This document shows positions 1-8,239 of a DNA stretch of 14,681 bases, one piece after another (the first letter of the stretch is position 1; every line of letters begins with the position of its first letter). The notes below the pieces were generated by a model that had not been told where the DNA came from, did not search any database, and saw nothing but the letters and a program-made list of their open reading frames with translations. The translations under genes were made by a program, and so were the position numbers. The stretch is from Paraglomus occultum (lineage: Eukaryota; Glomeromycota; Glomeromycetes; Paraglomerales; Paraglomeraceae), in assembly GCA_910592205.1 (NCBI GenBank), contig CAJVPJ010000909.1:1-14681 (forward strand). Reading direction: 5' to 3'.

Positions 1-64
1 GATAACTCGGATTTCTCGATAAGTCGGACAGCCATGCCCAGCCCGTCGTGTCCGACTTATCGAG
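1..64. repeat. Terminal inverted-repeat structure, probable end of a pogo/Fot-like DNA transposon
   Basis: The 16 bases at 15-30 (CTCGATAAGTCGGACA) are perfectly complementary to 49-64, with an 18-base loop. The unit GATAACTCGG at 1-10 is a near copy of GATAAGTCGG at 18-27, so the end has a direct repeat nested beside the inverted repeat. Repeated 'CGATAA-TCGG' units are what I recall from the termini of pogo/Fot-type Tc1-superfamily elements in fungi. That match is from memory and not checked. Read inward on the minus strand, the outer end could be the CAGT-type start just right of 64, next to a TA. The body would lie left of the window, so neither a transposase nor the other end can be seen. 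It could also be an unrelated hairpin. Confidence 0.45.
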
Positions 65-269
65 TTTCACTGTGTACTGTAATTTCCTGATTGCTCGCTC
101 ATATCGATATTACTTAACTCGAGATATGTTAATTAATTAGTGTGACGTCATTATTTAAATATGTTCAAAAAAAAAAAAAACCGAAAATTGTATTTGTCAC
201 TAATTTCGACAAACCATCGATGCCAGCAATATTTCCCAGAAATAGACCAATGCTTGGGGTGGGTGAATG

Positions 270-510
270 GGGTTTTTGCAAGACAATGGCCCCAAGCATA
301 CTAGTCGTCTTGCAATAGTCCTGACTTAAACTTTATTGAAAACTTATACGCTATTGTGAAAGTGATGTAAAGAAACGAAAGCCCAAAAGTATCAGTGAAC
401 CGGAGCAATTTATGATGGAGGAGTGGAGGAGTATTCCAGCATGGGCGCTATTAATTGCAATTAATAAATCTGTTGGTTTTCAGCTTTCAAATAAGCTATC
501 AATCATGTAA
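270..510 (+). pseudogene. Tc1-like transposase, C-terminal remnant
   Basis: Three frame-shifted pieces read in the normal order of a Tc1 transposase C-terminus. From 270 the sequence encodes GFLQDNGPKHTSRLA, with the DNxPxH block carrying the second catalytic Asp. From 317 it encodes SPDLNFIENLYAIVK, the SPDLNPIENLW block that leads to the last catalytic acid. From 367 to a TAA at 508-510 it encodes KKRKPKSISEPEQ and then FMMEEWRSIP, the typical family tail. About 20 residues usually lie between HTS-RLA and the WP-SPDLN block; they are missing, so there is a deletion as well as frame changes. The catalytic first half, the HTH domains and an obvious terminal repeat are not visible. The element is dead. 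Its relation to the inverted repeat at 1-64 is unknown, since that repeat looks like a different family. Confidence 0.88.
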
Positions 511-653
511 TTTGATCCCTTGATCATGACACAGCAAATACGAAATTTAATCTCTTTTTTTTTGACCCATGTACCAACGAAATTGGCCGGCCCCATGAGG
601 TTGATATTAGAAAGGGTTCACCGTAATAATCCGAATTCGCGCTTCAACTATCT
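511..653. other. Short spacer between Tc1 remnant and the MCMBP gene end
   Basis: No gene is seen here. It would hold the 3' untranslated region of the minus-strand MCMBP gene. The stretch 65-269 between the left repeat and the Tc1 remnant is likewise empty apart from a 14-A run near 167-180. Confidence 0.5.
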
Positions 654-658
654 TTATT
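653..658 (-). promoter_or_regulatory. Candidate polyadenylation hexamer overlapping the MCMBP stop codon
   Basis: On the minus strand AATAAA runs from 658 to 653. The TAA stop codon of the MCMBP reading frame (656-654) lies inside it. If it is used, the 3' untranslated region would be only a few tens of bases. The placement is seen directly; its use is inference. Confidence 0.35.
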
Positions 659-3600
659 GAAATTGATTTATTCGCCCTTGTCGAGAGTCATCCAGCGATT
701 GCGTGTAGTCCCATAATTCTGTTGTCAGCATTGTTTCGTTAAAGCTCAGGGTGACCAATCTATAAAACAGCATAGAATTCCATTAGCACAAAAACGTATA
801 CATGACGCAATTTATTATCTTTGATTTTTAAATGTCACCTTGCTAAGGTCATTCGGAAATTCAAATCATCTTGAGTCATCAATGCATTTCCCGACTTTGC
901 TGCTTCTCGGCGTTGATTCACATAATGATTTTGGATGTACTGTTATTGATACGATAGTAAAGTGAGTAGTTTGATTTATATGTTCTTCATTCTAACCAAA
1001 TTCGTATCTTATACAGAATGTGTCATTATAACTCACCAGTGAAACATCCTCTGGTATAGTGTAATCGGCATATCGTAATGCGCTCAAGTACGATCTAAAA
1101 TCATTAATTAATTTTTCATTCGGCTGGTAAGACTGAGATTGATCTGTGGGAGACAAAGGAATAGTACAATCGCACTTGATAGTCAAATGTCAGTATGTCA
1201 GCGACGTGAACGTAATCACAGAGTATATATAATAGACACTGAATACTCACGGGAAGTAATGACCTGGCATTCGACAAAATTATAACTCCAATGTCTGTTT
1301 CGTATTGAAAAGTATGAAACGGAAAGGCATAGCCTAACTTTTGCTGAGTTAAAATTTCTTCAATCGCCTGGATATTGCGCACACCTAAAGCAATAGTTCA
1401 AAAACAATGTCAATAATGACTTCAATTATCATATCCAACGTTTTAGATGTCCATTTACATGAACATTCCATCTTGTTACAAAATCTGCCTTTTCCCACAA
1501 AGTTGCCTCTGATTTCTTTACCGACCCTCTCCACGCTTACCACTTTCGCCAAGTTTTCCTTCCTGTAACACGGTCTCATCAATCAACAACCGTGTTCCTT
1601 CAGATACTTGCAAGACACCACTCTCCAAAAAGCCATCATCAGCATCGAGATTTCGAGGATACATGAAGACGTTATTTAATATTTCCAAAGTCAAAGGAAG
1701 ATCATGGTAACGAGGGAGGAGGGAAGAAAGCAATGCGGAAACGGTTGAGGAGAAGTATGGTTTGTGGGTTAGAACGACTGGAGTAGATGAGGAAGAGTTT
1801 GAGGAGAGCACAGTGTGCGATGACGTCGGTGAATTCGTCGCCGATGAGCTAATGTTGGTTATGTTTAAAGCAAATTTTCCAAGTATCAAACCACTCCTTC
1901 GAGAATGACTGTTCAATTAGATACACGTGTTATTAGATTATATTTCACAATGAGAAACTCTCGATATAGGTGGTATCACCAAATTTAGATAGGCTGCTAC
2001 TTACACTCTAGATAACAACTGGAGTAATAGAAATTCGGCAACCAACTCATCGCCATAGAATACACTGGCAATATATCGAATTAATTCTCTTCGTATTTCG
2101 CGCGCGTTTTCCCTGACAATTCGTTCAACTAATGAAAGATTAATTGGTTTTCGTCAAGCACAAATCATATGCTAATTTGATTGATACTTACTACTAGGAT
2201 TATGCAACAATGGATTTCCACTTGGATGGATCTTGCGGAAAAATATTGAATGGATGCATGGCACAGAGAGCAATGCTAGCGGGTCGACAAAGCCATCTCC
2301 GTCAGCATCGGCATTTGGAGATGTTCTGTATGAAAGGTGAGATGTGAGCAAAAGAATAGAGTGATACGAAAACAAATGAGCAATGCTAAGCTAACACCTG
2401 TGTTCTTCTAGTACTCCGACGAATTCTACCACGTCGGTAACTTTTATTGACGCATCTTTTTCGTAAATCTGTATGTGGTTATGTAGTGAGGGTCGACCGG
2501 GTTTATCGGCAAAAAATCAATTAATACATCATGTGTTTGTCTCGACTGACCTTGACAACAACACCGATATGCTTCTCATTGGGAAATGGATATTTTGAAT
2601 CGATACGCTTCTTTCTTTTGTCAATGTCAGTATTGTTGATAGACAAAGAAGCTGTTTGCCATGTCAATCCTACAGCAATTGGACGAATTGAGTAAATCCA
2701 AACAATAAAGCAATGACGACATCCTACTCACCTTCTATGGGATCTTGTGTGCCTTGGTGATATTCAGATCTGAAACCGTACTAGACACGCTAAGAATAAC
2801 GATAATCAAGAAAGCACATAATAGTAACTATTTCTTCAATAGAAAAGGATATCTTCCTCGCCCATTCTGTTTCGCCGGGTACGGATGTAACGTAAAAAGA
2901 GCATTTCTCGTCAAAATGGCTGTTTTGTTGTTCCAGATTTGGACCTAGTCCCTGTTCCTATAACATAGCAGATCTGCGTTAAGCCAGAGGTATCTATTAA
3001 AGACAAAGGGTGTAACCAGTTGACTGCAAAATATGGCATTGTCTTCATAGTGTTATACACATTTCTTAACCTCCGCTCCGATTCTACCATTTGGGCAAGA
3101 AAGCTTACTTCATCGTTGTAATCCTGGTACCGATGCAATTTCCAAGTCTAACAAACGTAAATTACAAAATTATCAATTAACACACTTGACTCTCATTGCG
3201 ACTTGTATTTCAAATATACGTGGGGGCAATAACGGATAGATAGATCTCCACCAACACCTGATCACCATTCCGGTCGAGCGATTCATGTACAGGAGCATAT
3301 AATTCAACGGCGAGAAAAGTATTTTGTATCATTCCTCTAAAGCGAACGAGAGTATTGGACTGAATTTGGTCAACGGGAATATCATTTAGAGAGGGTATCT
3401 GTGGGATAATCGTGATGTAGTTTTTTCCGCGGGAGTAGAGAAGATGGAAAAGAGAGCAACTGTTAAAATCTTGTGCAATACACTAGTTCCTTGCTTGTTA
3501 ACTGTGTCATGTGTTCGTTTTTATCATTACGCAAGTGTACGTACTTTGTAAATATCATTTTCATGCTGAAAAGCACTTTGGAAATACTCGGGAATCCCAA

Positions 3601-3788
3601 ACTGGTTTTCACAGTTTTCTCGATTCGGATTCCAGTTCTGTTCTGTAACGCGTATTCCATAAAGCAAGATATCAGTATATGACTCTGTACGTCAGCGTTA
3701 TTTCTCAATGATGTTGTGGATTTCGAATACCAAAAATGAGCTGAGCTATATCCAGTGGACGTTCTATGCAGTCTTCTAGAGAGAACAT
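654..3788 (-). CDS. MCMBP: Mini-chromosome maintenance complex-binding protein (MCM-BP) homologue, 15 exons
   Basis: MCM-BP (Mcb1 in fission yeast, ETG1 in plants) is a nuclear replication factor that binds MCM2-7 subunits and helps store and unload the helicase. Exons on the minus strand: 3788-3731, 3642-3545, 3398-3258, 3147-3109, 2957-2829, 2780-2732, 2669-2551, 2468-2398, 2325-2192, 2128-2005, 1908-1541, 1384-1251, 1174-1037, 939-839, 759-654. They total 1809 nt, about 602 residues, against about 642 in human. All introns are GT-AG and phases agree. Family blocks appear in order: EDCIERPLDIAQ at the N-terminus, IPSLNDIP and VRFRGMIQ in exon 3, FYVTSVPGETEW in exon 5, KVTDVVEFVGVL in exon 8, LGKFALNI and LLIDETVLQEG in exon 11, IILSNARSLLP in exon 12, and FRSYLSALRYADY in exon 13. 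The start is fixed by the conserved N-terminus. Two junctions are uncertain. Exon 2 could begin at 3684, adding 14 residues. The exon 5/6 boundary can slide 11 nt (2818/2769) without changing length. A serine-rich linker (about residues 337-365) looks lineage-specific. Confidence 0.94.
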
Positions 3789-4835
3789 GGTTTTTTTTTT
3801 GGTATCAAAAGGAAAAACGCGTAAATTTCAGTTAGCATTCAGGTTGTCGATCCTCATGTGATAAATGGCATTTTATTGGCGCAAAGTAGAATATTGCGTT
3901 ACCTGGCGTATGCGAGAACTTCTACGAACAAAGAATATCAACAAGCATATGCCAAGCAACTAAATGAAAGTATGGGCAGGGTACGTGTTATAAAGTTATT
4001 CGATTTCTCGAACATAGCTGGAGCTATAGTCTGATAAGAAAGGACAATCGTAACAAGTTACTTTTGGAGGATGATCGAATGTGACCTTTTATATATTCAA
4101 GAAAAGGAGTTCTCATTCGGATGATCTTCAAAAGACTGCCTAACACCATTGTTTCTGTTGAGACTCTCGTCTGGATTAGGAAAGGGCGAAATTAGCCGAG
4201 TGGCATTATACTTGTGCATTCAAGCATATGAATAAGAGACGTTTTCTGAAAGAGTAGTGTCAAAGAGCTGCTTGCATTCATTGTGAATTGTCTATAAACG
4301 AAGGTGTATCATAAAGTGTCGTGTAATTTACTCTATGATTTTATCAATCTAAGTATTCTTTTTTGCTGTATTGAGAAATTTACTACTGTCACGCACGTTT
4401 ATTGTCGATTTCATAGTTGGAGTTGAAAAGTTTAGCATAAAAAAACATTACACGCCCATTCAGTACACTGTTCGCAAGATGACATTATGATAAATGTACA
4501 TTTTGACCAAACTACAACGGCGATCTTTTTACGACCATGTGCTATAACATTTCAATATCGTGCTACCATCGTGAATCACTTACATTAGATGAAGTTATCT
4601 TTATACTTTGATTACTTTTGCTATTATAAGTAAGTGACATGTAATGTCGCATCACGGGTCGTCTGTTACCTCTACTTTGCCCAGTATAAAAAGATTTTCC
4701 GGCAAGAATTGACATGTGATTCATCCCCGGGTGATTTATATTATCGGACCAGTCGGGAAATTTTCATGATGAGATGTTTGATGTGTGATACGTTGATTTC
4801 GGCAAACGGATAATAATAGTGCGGTGGGAAATAAG
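3789..4835. other. Divergent intergenic region between MCMBP and the thioesterase
   Basis: About 1.1 kb separates the starts of the two divergently transcribed genes, so promoters for both must lie here. No gene is supported. A plus-strand open stretch near 3855-3980 ends at a GTACGT donor-like site but has no start codon and no acceptable continuation. A run of ten T lies just upstream of the MCMBP start codon on the plus strand. I found no tRNA or repeat here. Confidence 0.6.
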
Positions 4836-4843
4836 TATAAATA
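4836..4843 (+). promoter_or_regulatory. TATA box of the thioesterase gene
   Basis: TATAAATA stands 48 bases ahead of the ATG at 4891, in the right orientation. With a usual 25-35 base distance to the initiation site, the leader would be very short. The motif is seen; its function is inferred. Confidence 0.5.
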
Positions 4844-4890
4844 AACATAGGGAGTGGAGGGTCGAACCCGATTCTGTCTAAAATTTCACA

Positions 4891-5719
4891 ATGTCTAATG
4901 CTCAGCATTCTCTCGCTTCTCTTAACCATATTCTTCCAAAGCCATTAACATTTATCACCTTGGCGGCGACACTATCGTTAGTAACAAATATTGTGAATAG
5001 AAAACAGTCTTCGAAACTGACTTCTCAGGTAGAGTCAGCACTCCAGTCTCTCCAAATTGTTCAAACTCTCCGCTCAGATCCATCCTATGTGGAACTTAAC
5101 CGGGGATATTCTATGTTTAGTGATGAGGCAAAGAAAAGTCATCTTACCGCCGGATCGTTATCAGGGAATGGTAAAGTGGCGATCGAACCTCTGGTATTTA
5201 GAAGGAAAGAGGGATTTGGTAATGAAGCGGGTGAAGAAGTTGTTGCAATTTATCACTTGGGAAAAAACTTGTGCGGGCATCAAGGCATTATACATGGTAA
5301 GCCGACATTGATTATAAGGAACGGTTGCTATATAACAGACGATCTGGAAGATTGAAACTGTTTTATATTTAGGTGGCATGCTAGCAACAGTAATGGATGA
5401 ATGTCTCGCTTTTACAGTAAGTTGACCAGTGTAAATTGCTTGCTCTATTCCAAATTATCTCACCCTGATTAATCTGCCATTAAATTATTGTTAGACAATT
5501 CCCAATCTTCCAGATAAAAATGCTGCTACAGCTTACTTACACATTAACTACCGTCAACCGTGTGTATCTGATCAGTTTGTTGTGGTCAAATGTACGGTTA
5601 CTAAGGTTGAGGGACGAAAAGGATTTGTTGAGGGCAAGATGGAAACCGTCGATGGCAAAACTATAGTAGACGCGAATGCATTGTTTATTAGTATAAAAAT
5701 ATTAAAGAATGATAAATAG
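4891..5719 (+). CDS. Hotdog-fold acyl-CoA thioesterase (PaaI/4HBT family), 3 exons
   Basis: Exons 4891-5296, 5373-5416 and 5495-5719 join in frame through GT-AG introns of 76 and 78 nt to give 224 residues ending in TAG. The protein should cleave acyl-CoA thioesters. The hotdog signature is GHQGIIHGGMLATVMDE at about residues 129-145, where the HGG turn (135-137) starts the central helix and Asp144 sits where PaaI/THEM-type enzymes place the catalytic acid. The motif is interrupted by intron 1, exactly at the first Gly of HGG, and appears only after splicing. The rest of the hotdog sheet follows: YLHINYRQP, then VVVKCTVTKVEGRKG and a closing strand with DANALFISIK. Residues 19-35 are hydrophobic and followed by RK, suggesting a membrane anchor or mitochondrial leader, as in several fungal homologues. 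The start is the first ATG after the TATA box. The natural chain length of the substrate cannot be told from the sequence. Confidence 0.93.
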
Positions 5720-5751
5720 AGTGAGTCGACCGGTTTGAACGAGTTGAATTG

Positions 5752-5768
5752 TAATAATAATAATAATA
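5752..5768. repeat. TAA/AAT trinucleotide run downstream of the thioesterase
   Basis: A simple TAA repeat of about six units lies 33 bases after the thioesterase stop codon. It is probably in the 3' untranslated region and could assist cleavage and polyadenylation by its A-richness. It is otherwise an ordinary microsatellite. Confidence 0.6.
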
Positions 5769-5823
5769 TACATGTTGGTTTTAATATTGATGTACTAGTA
5801 TTAATATGTACTGTAATTTCTAT

Positions 5824-5829
5824 AATAAA
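5824..5829 (+). promoter_or_regulatory. Candidate polyadenylation hexamer of the thioesterase gene
   Basis: AATAAA lies 105 bases after the stop codon at 5719, in the gene's direction. Its use is an inference from position only. Confidence 0.35.
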
Positions 5830-5950
5830 ATTGGATATCGACATTTTTAACAGCTTCTTGTTTTGCAATTCCGTAAAACGGCGCATTGACCGAACAAAGC
5901 ATGGGCAGTTCCAGTTCTCGATTTGTACAGTTGAAACATGTTTGTTTCAG

Positions 5951-6221
5951 GGCATTTTAATTGCTACTCGCGAGATGTATTGTGAAAATAAGCACATGCG
6001 GGATAGACTCCTTACGTAAGTGGACAAACAAACTTAGTGGGCCGGTATCAATCCAATTGGCATATACAGTATACTGTAAACAGCTGTAGCAGTTAAAAGC
6101 TGGTTACTGTAATGTTTTTCGTTACAGCCAAGAAGAGGGTCAATCGCATAAAAAATCTATAATTAAACACAGTCTGCGGTATTTTCGACTTATTTGTTTA
6201 GGTTATGCATATTATTTATGA
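5951..6221 (+). other. Exon-like pair with splice sites, identity unknown
   Basis: A 65-base segment 5951-6015 follows a TTTCAG acceptor and ends at a GTAAGT donor. It reads GILIATREMYCENKHMRDRLL. A second acceptor, GTTACAG, ends at 6127, and the phase fits: the joined frame continues QEEGQSHKKS and runs to TGA at 6221. Charged residues near the junction could form a short helix. I recognise no family and can see no first exon with a start codon, so this may be a decayed gene fragment or chance. The rest of the spacer (5830-5950, 6222-6506) holds nothing I can support as a gene. Confidence 0.2.
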
Positions 6222-6404
6222 TTAGCAGGGTTATCTCACATGTGAAATTTACCGAATTTGATACGCATAGTATGGGTTTCTTATTTCCAAATGAGACATT
6301 GTTATAGCTATTACCGTTGCCCGTTAAAGCTTGATGGTAAACCGTTCAAAAGACGAAACAACTTTTACCAAAGGCCCATGCTGCAAAAAGTTGTTAGTGT
6401 GACG

Positions 6405-6429
6405 TTATATTAGCTTATATTAGCACGTG
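6405..6429 (+). promoter_or_regulatory. Duplicated TTATATTAGC with adjacent CACGTG box upstream of the elongase
   Basis: TTATATTAGC occurs twice in tandem (6405-6414 and 6415-6424) and is followed directly by CACGTG at 6424-6429, the core palindrome bound by many bHLH factors. The set lies about 270 bases ahead of the elongase start codon. Regulation is a guess; the arrangement itself is visible. Confidence 0.25.
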
Positions 6430-6506
6430 GATTTCAAATGAGATAATGGCATATATAGAATTTTACACTGCACATCCAACTCTTTAGCCTTTCGACATTA
6501 TTCTGC

Positions 6507-6537
6507 CTGCCCCAACAAATGTCGTTTGTTGGGGCAG
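6507..6537. repeat. Perfect 13-bp hairpin upstream of the elongase
   Basis: CTGCCCCAACAAA at 6507-6519 is perfectly complementary to TTTGTTGGGGCAG at 6525-6537, with a 5-base loop TGTCG. It is much richer in G+C than its surroundings and lies about 70 bases ahead of the elongase TATA box. It could be a dyad bound by a dimeric regulator, a cruciform, or the remains of a small inverted-repeat element. Followed by a run of A, it also resembles a bacterial-style terminator, but that has no meaning in a fungal nuclear gene. Confidence 0.75.
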
Positions 6538-6603
6538 AAAAAAAAGATGAAATCCCCTATAAGTACTAACTCAAATATACATGTGTATTTATTATAGCAT
6601 TAT

Positions 6604-6611
6604 TATATAAA
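6604..6611 (+). promoter_or_regulatory. TATA box of the elongase gene
   Basis: TATATAAA lies 88 bases before the ATG at 6699. A normal 25-35 base distance to the start of transcription would give a leader of about 60 bases. The motif is seen; the function is inferred. Confidence 0.45.
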
Positions 6612-6698
6612 CGTCGTCGCTTTCGATAGTGAAAAAAAAGGATCGCAGGAGAATACTTCGTCTTTCAGGCGGGAAACATCCAATACACAGGGTCAATC

Positions 6699-7743
6699 AT
6701 GTCGCTTCAATCTCGAATCGATGCTTTCCTCGAGTCTCTCGACCCTCCACCTCCGCCGCAAGGCATACCTTTCCCTCATCTCTATCCTATTCTGATGGAT
6801 TGGCGATTTCCTCTCTCTGTTGCTGTTGCATATATTCTCTCTATCCTCGTTCTCAATCCAAAATCATCCGCTGTTTCACGTGTGGTAGCCAAATCAAAGG
6901 GACTAGACACGACACATACAAGCAAGAAAAGTGGAAAACGAATGACTGCGTTCGTGTTCGTACACAATGCAATCTTATGTTTGTATTCCGGGATTACGTT
7001 TTATAATGTCTTTAGTGCGCTTGCCAAGCGACATAGAACGGCCGAAAGCTGGAATGAGGCACTCTGCGATCATGGAAAGGTTTGCTGGAATGAATCAATT
7101 GGTTACTGGGCATACTTGTTCTACCTTTCAAAATGTGAGTAGCAGAGTACATAAAACGTGCTTTTGTTGTTTGATATGAGCGCTTGTGATAACCAATGTT
7201 TATTTTATTTGTTTTGCTTCAGACTACGAGATCATCGATACAATCATAATCCTCATGAAGGGTCGTCGCTCTTCTTTCCTTCAGTCATATCACCACGCTG
7301 GTGCCATAATCACAATGTGGATAACTACAAAATTTGCAGCACCTGCGCTTTGGATTTTTGTTGTATTCAACTCGTTTATTCACACAATCATGTACTTTTA
7401 CTACGCGCTCACCTCAGTTGGATTCTCTCCACCTGGGAAGCAATACTTGACAACAGCTCAGATTTTGCAATTCACAGTTGGAAGTACGCTTTCGTTTACG
7501 TATTTCATCATACCTGGTTGTATGAATGCTGGAGAAAGGTTTAGTGCGGTCGTAACCTTAGCTTATGTCGGTCCGTTGCTTTACCTGTTCTTGCAATTTG
7601 CGTTTAGAACTTACGGAAGGGGCATCAAACACGGTAAAGCTGATGCCAAGACAGCTGTTAATGTTAAGTTTGTGAGCAATCACAACGGCAAGAGCAATGG
7701 CATTGGTAACGGCGTGAATAAAGGAGCTAACAAATATTTTTAA
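6699..7743 (+). CDS. ELO-family very-long-chain/PUFA fatty acid elongase (GLELO-like), 2 exons
   Basis: This is the condensing enzyme (3-ketoacyl-CoA synthase) that extends acyl-CoA by two carbons from malonyl-CoA in the ER membrane. Exons 6699-7134 and 7223-7743 join through an 88-nt GTGAGT...CAG intron to give 318 residues ending in TAA. All family boxes are present: KYYEIIDT at 145-152, the histidine box QSYHH at 166-170, HTIMYFYY at 199-206 and TTAQILQF at 222-229. Several long hydrophobic stretches fit a 6-7 span membrane protein. The histidine box begins with Gln instead of His, the variant I know from Delta-6/PUFA elongases. FLQSYHHAGA is very close to the Mortierella GLELO enzyme as I remember it, whose length also matches. 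Substrate is likely C18 PUFA-CoA, but this is inference. The tail after residue 285 is Asn/Gly/Lys-rich and ends without a KKxx ER signal. Intron 1 cuts the KxxExxDT box, between K145 and the first Tyr. Confidence 0.96.
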
Positions 7744-7834
7744 TTAGAGATAGTACTAATCGTATGTATTAGTTTGTTATGATAATAGATGGTTGTTGAT
7801 GTAATCTGAAAGATACCTTTTTTTTTTCATAAAT

Positions 7835-7840
7835 AATAAA
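7835..7840 (+). promoter_or_regulatory. Candidate polyadenylation hexamer of the elongase gene
   Basis: AATAAA lies 91 bases after the elongase stop codon, following a T run and followed by an A run, a normal setting for 3' end formation. Between here and about 8240 I see no gene. Confidence 0.45.
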
Positions 7841-8239
7841 AAAAAATACTAAAAGATGAGATGATGCTTGCAATGTTGGACTGGAAGCGGTTGGATCAGC
7901 CTGACCGACATGACAGTTATTATTATGCATATTAGAAACGATGTTGATAGATTTCCAAAATAGTTTGTCTGTGTTCAAACTCAAATTTAAACACAAATAA
8001 ACAACTTTGTTGAGATCACCCTGTTGAAAGGGTCGAAAATTAAAAGACTCATGAAATATACAATCTTAATGCGATATCCCGTAAGACTCGAAACAGACTA
8101 AAGAACACAATTTAAAATTTTGATCATCCAATTTAATACGTGTTGTCACAGCACAGATAAACCGCATTTTTTGTTGTGTTCAAAATGGGAGAGAATCAAA
8201 TAGAATCAAGTTATTTTTTGTTGATATTCATAGGCAGAT

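Noticed and set aside
143-150. TGACGTCA, a CRE/ATF palindrome
   Set aside because: An isolated 8-mer between transposon relics with no gene start near it; chance is enough to explain it.
3855-4035. Plus-strand open stretch with the look of an exon (QSRILRYLAYARTSTNKEYQ) ending at GTACGT
   Set aside because: It has no start codon, the candidate acceptors downstream lead to quick stops, and it overlaps the promoter region of MCMBP. Open length alone is within chance over this many frames.
4855-4875. GGGTCGAACCC, like a tRNA B box
   Set aside because: No A box at the right distance and no cloverleaf can be folded around it; it lies in the leader region of the thioesterase gene.
5735-6019. 94-codon ATG open frame after the thioesterase
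   Set aside because: Its first half is AT-driven low-complexity sequence (Asn run from the TAA repeat, Ile/Leu-rich part). Only the last part (5951-6015) looks exon-like and is reported on its own.
6699-7544. Several alternative open frames overlapping the elongase, including a second plus-strand frame across its exon 2
   Set aside because: They are shadows; the spliced 318-residue frame has every ELO box.
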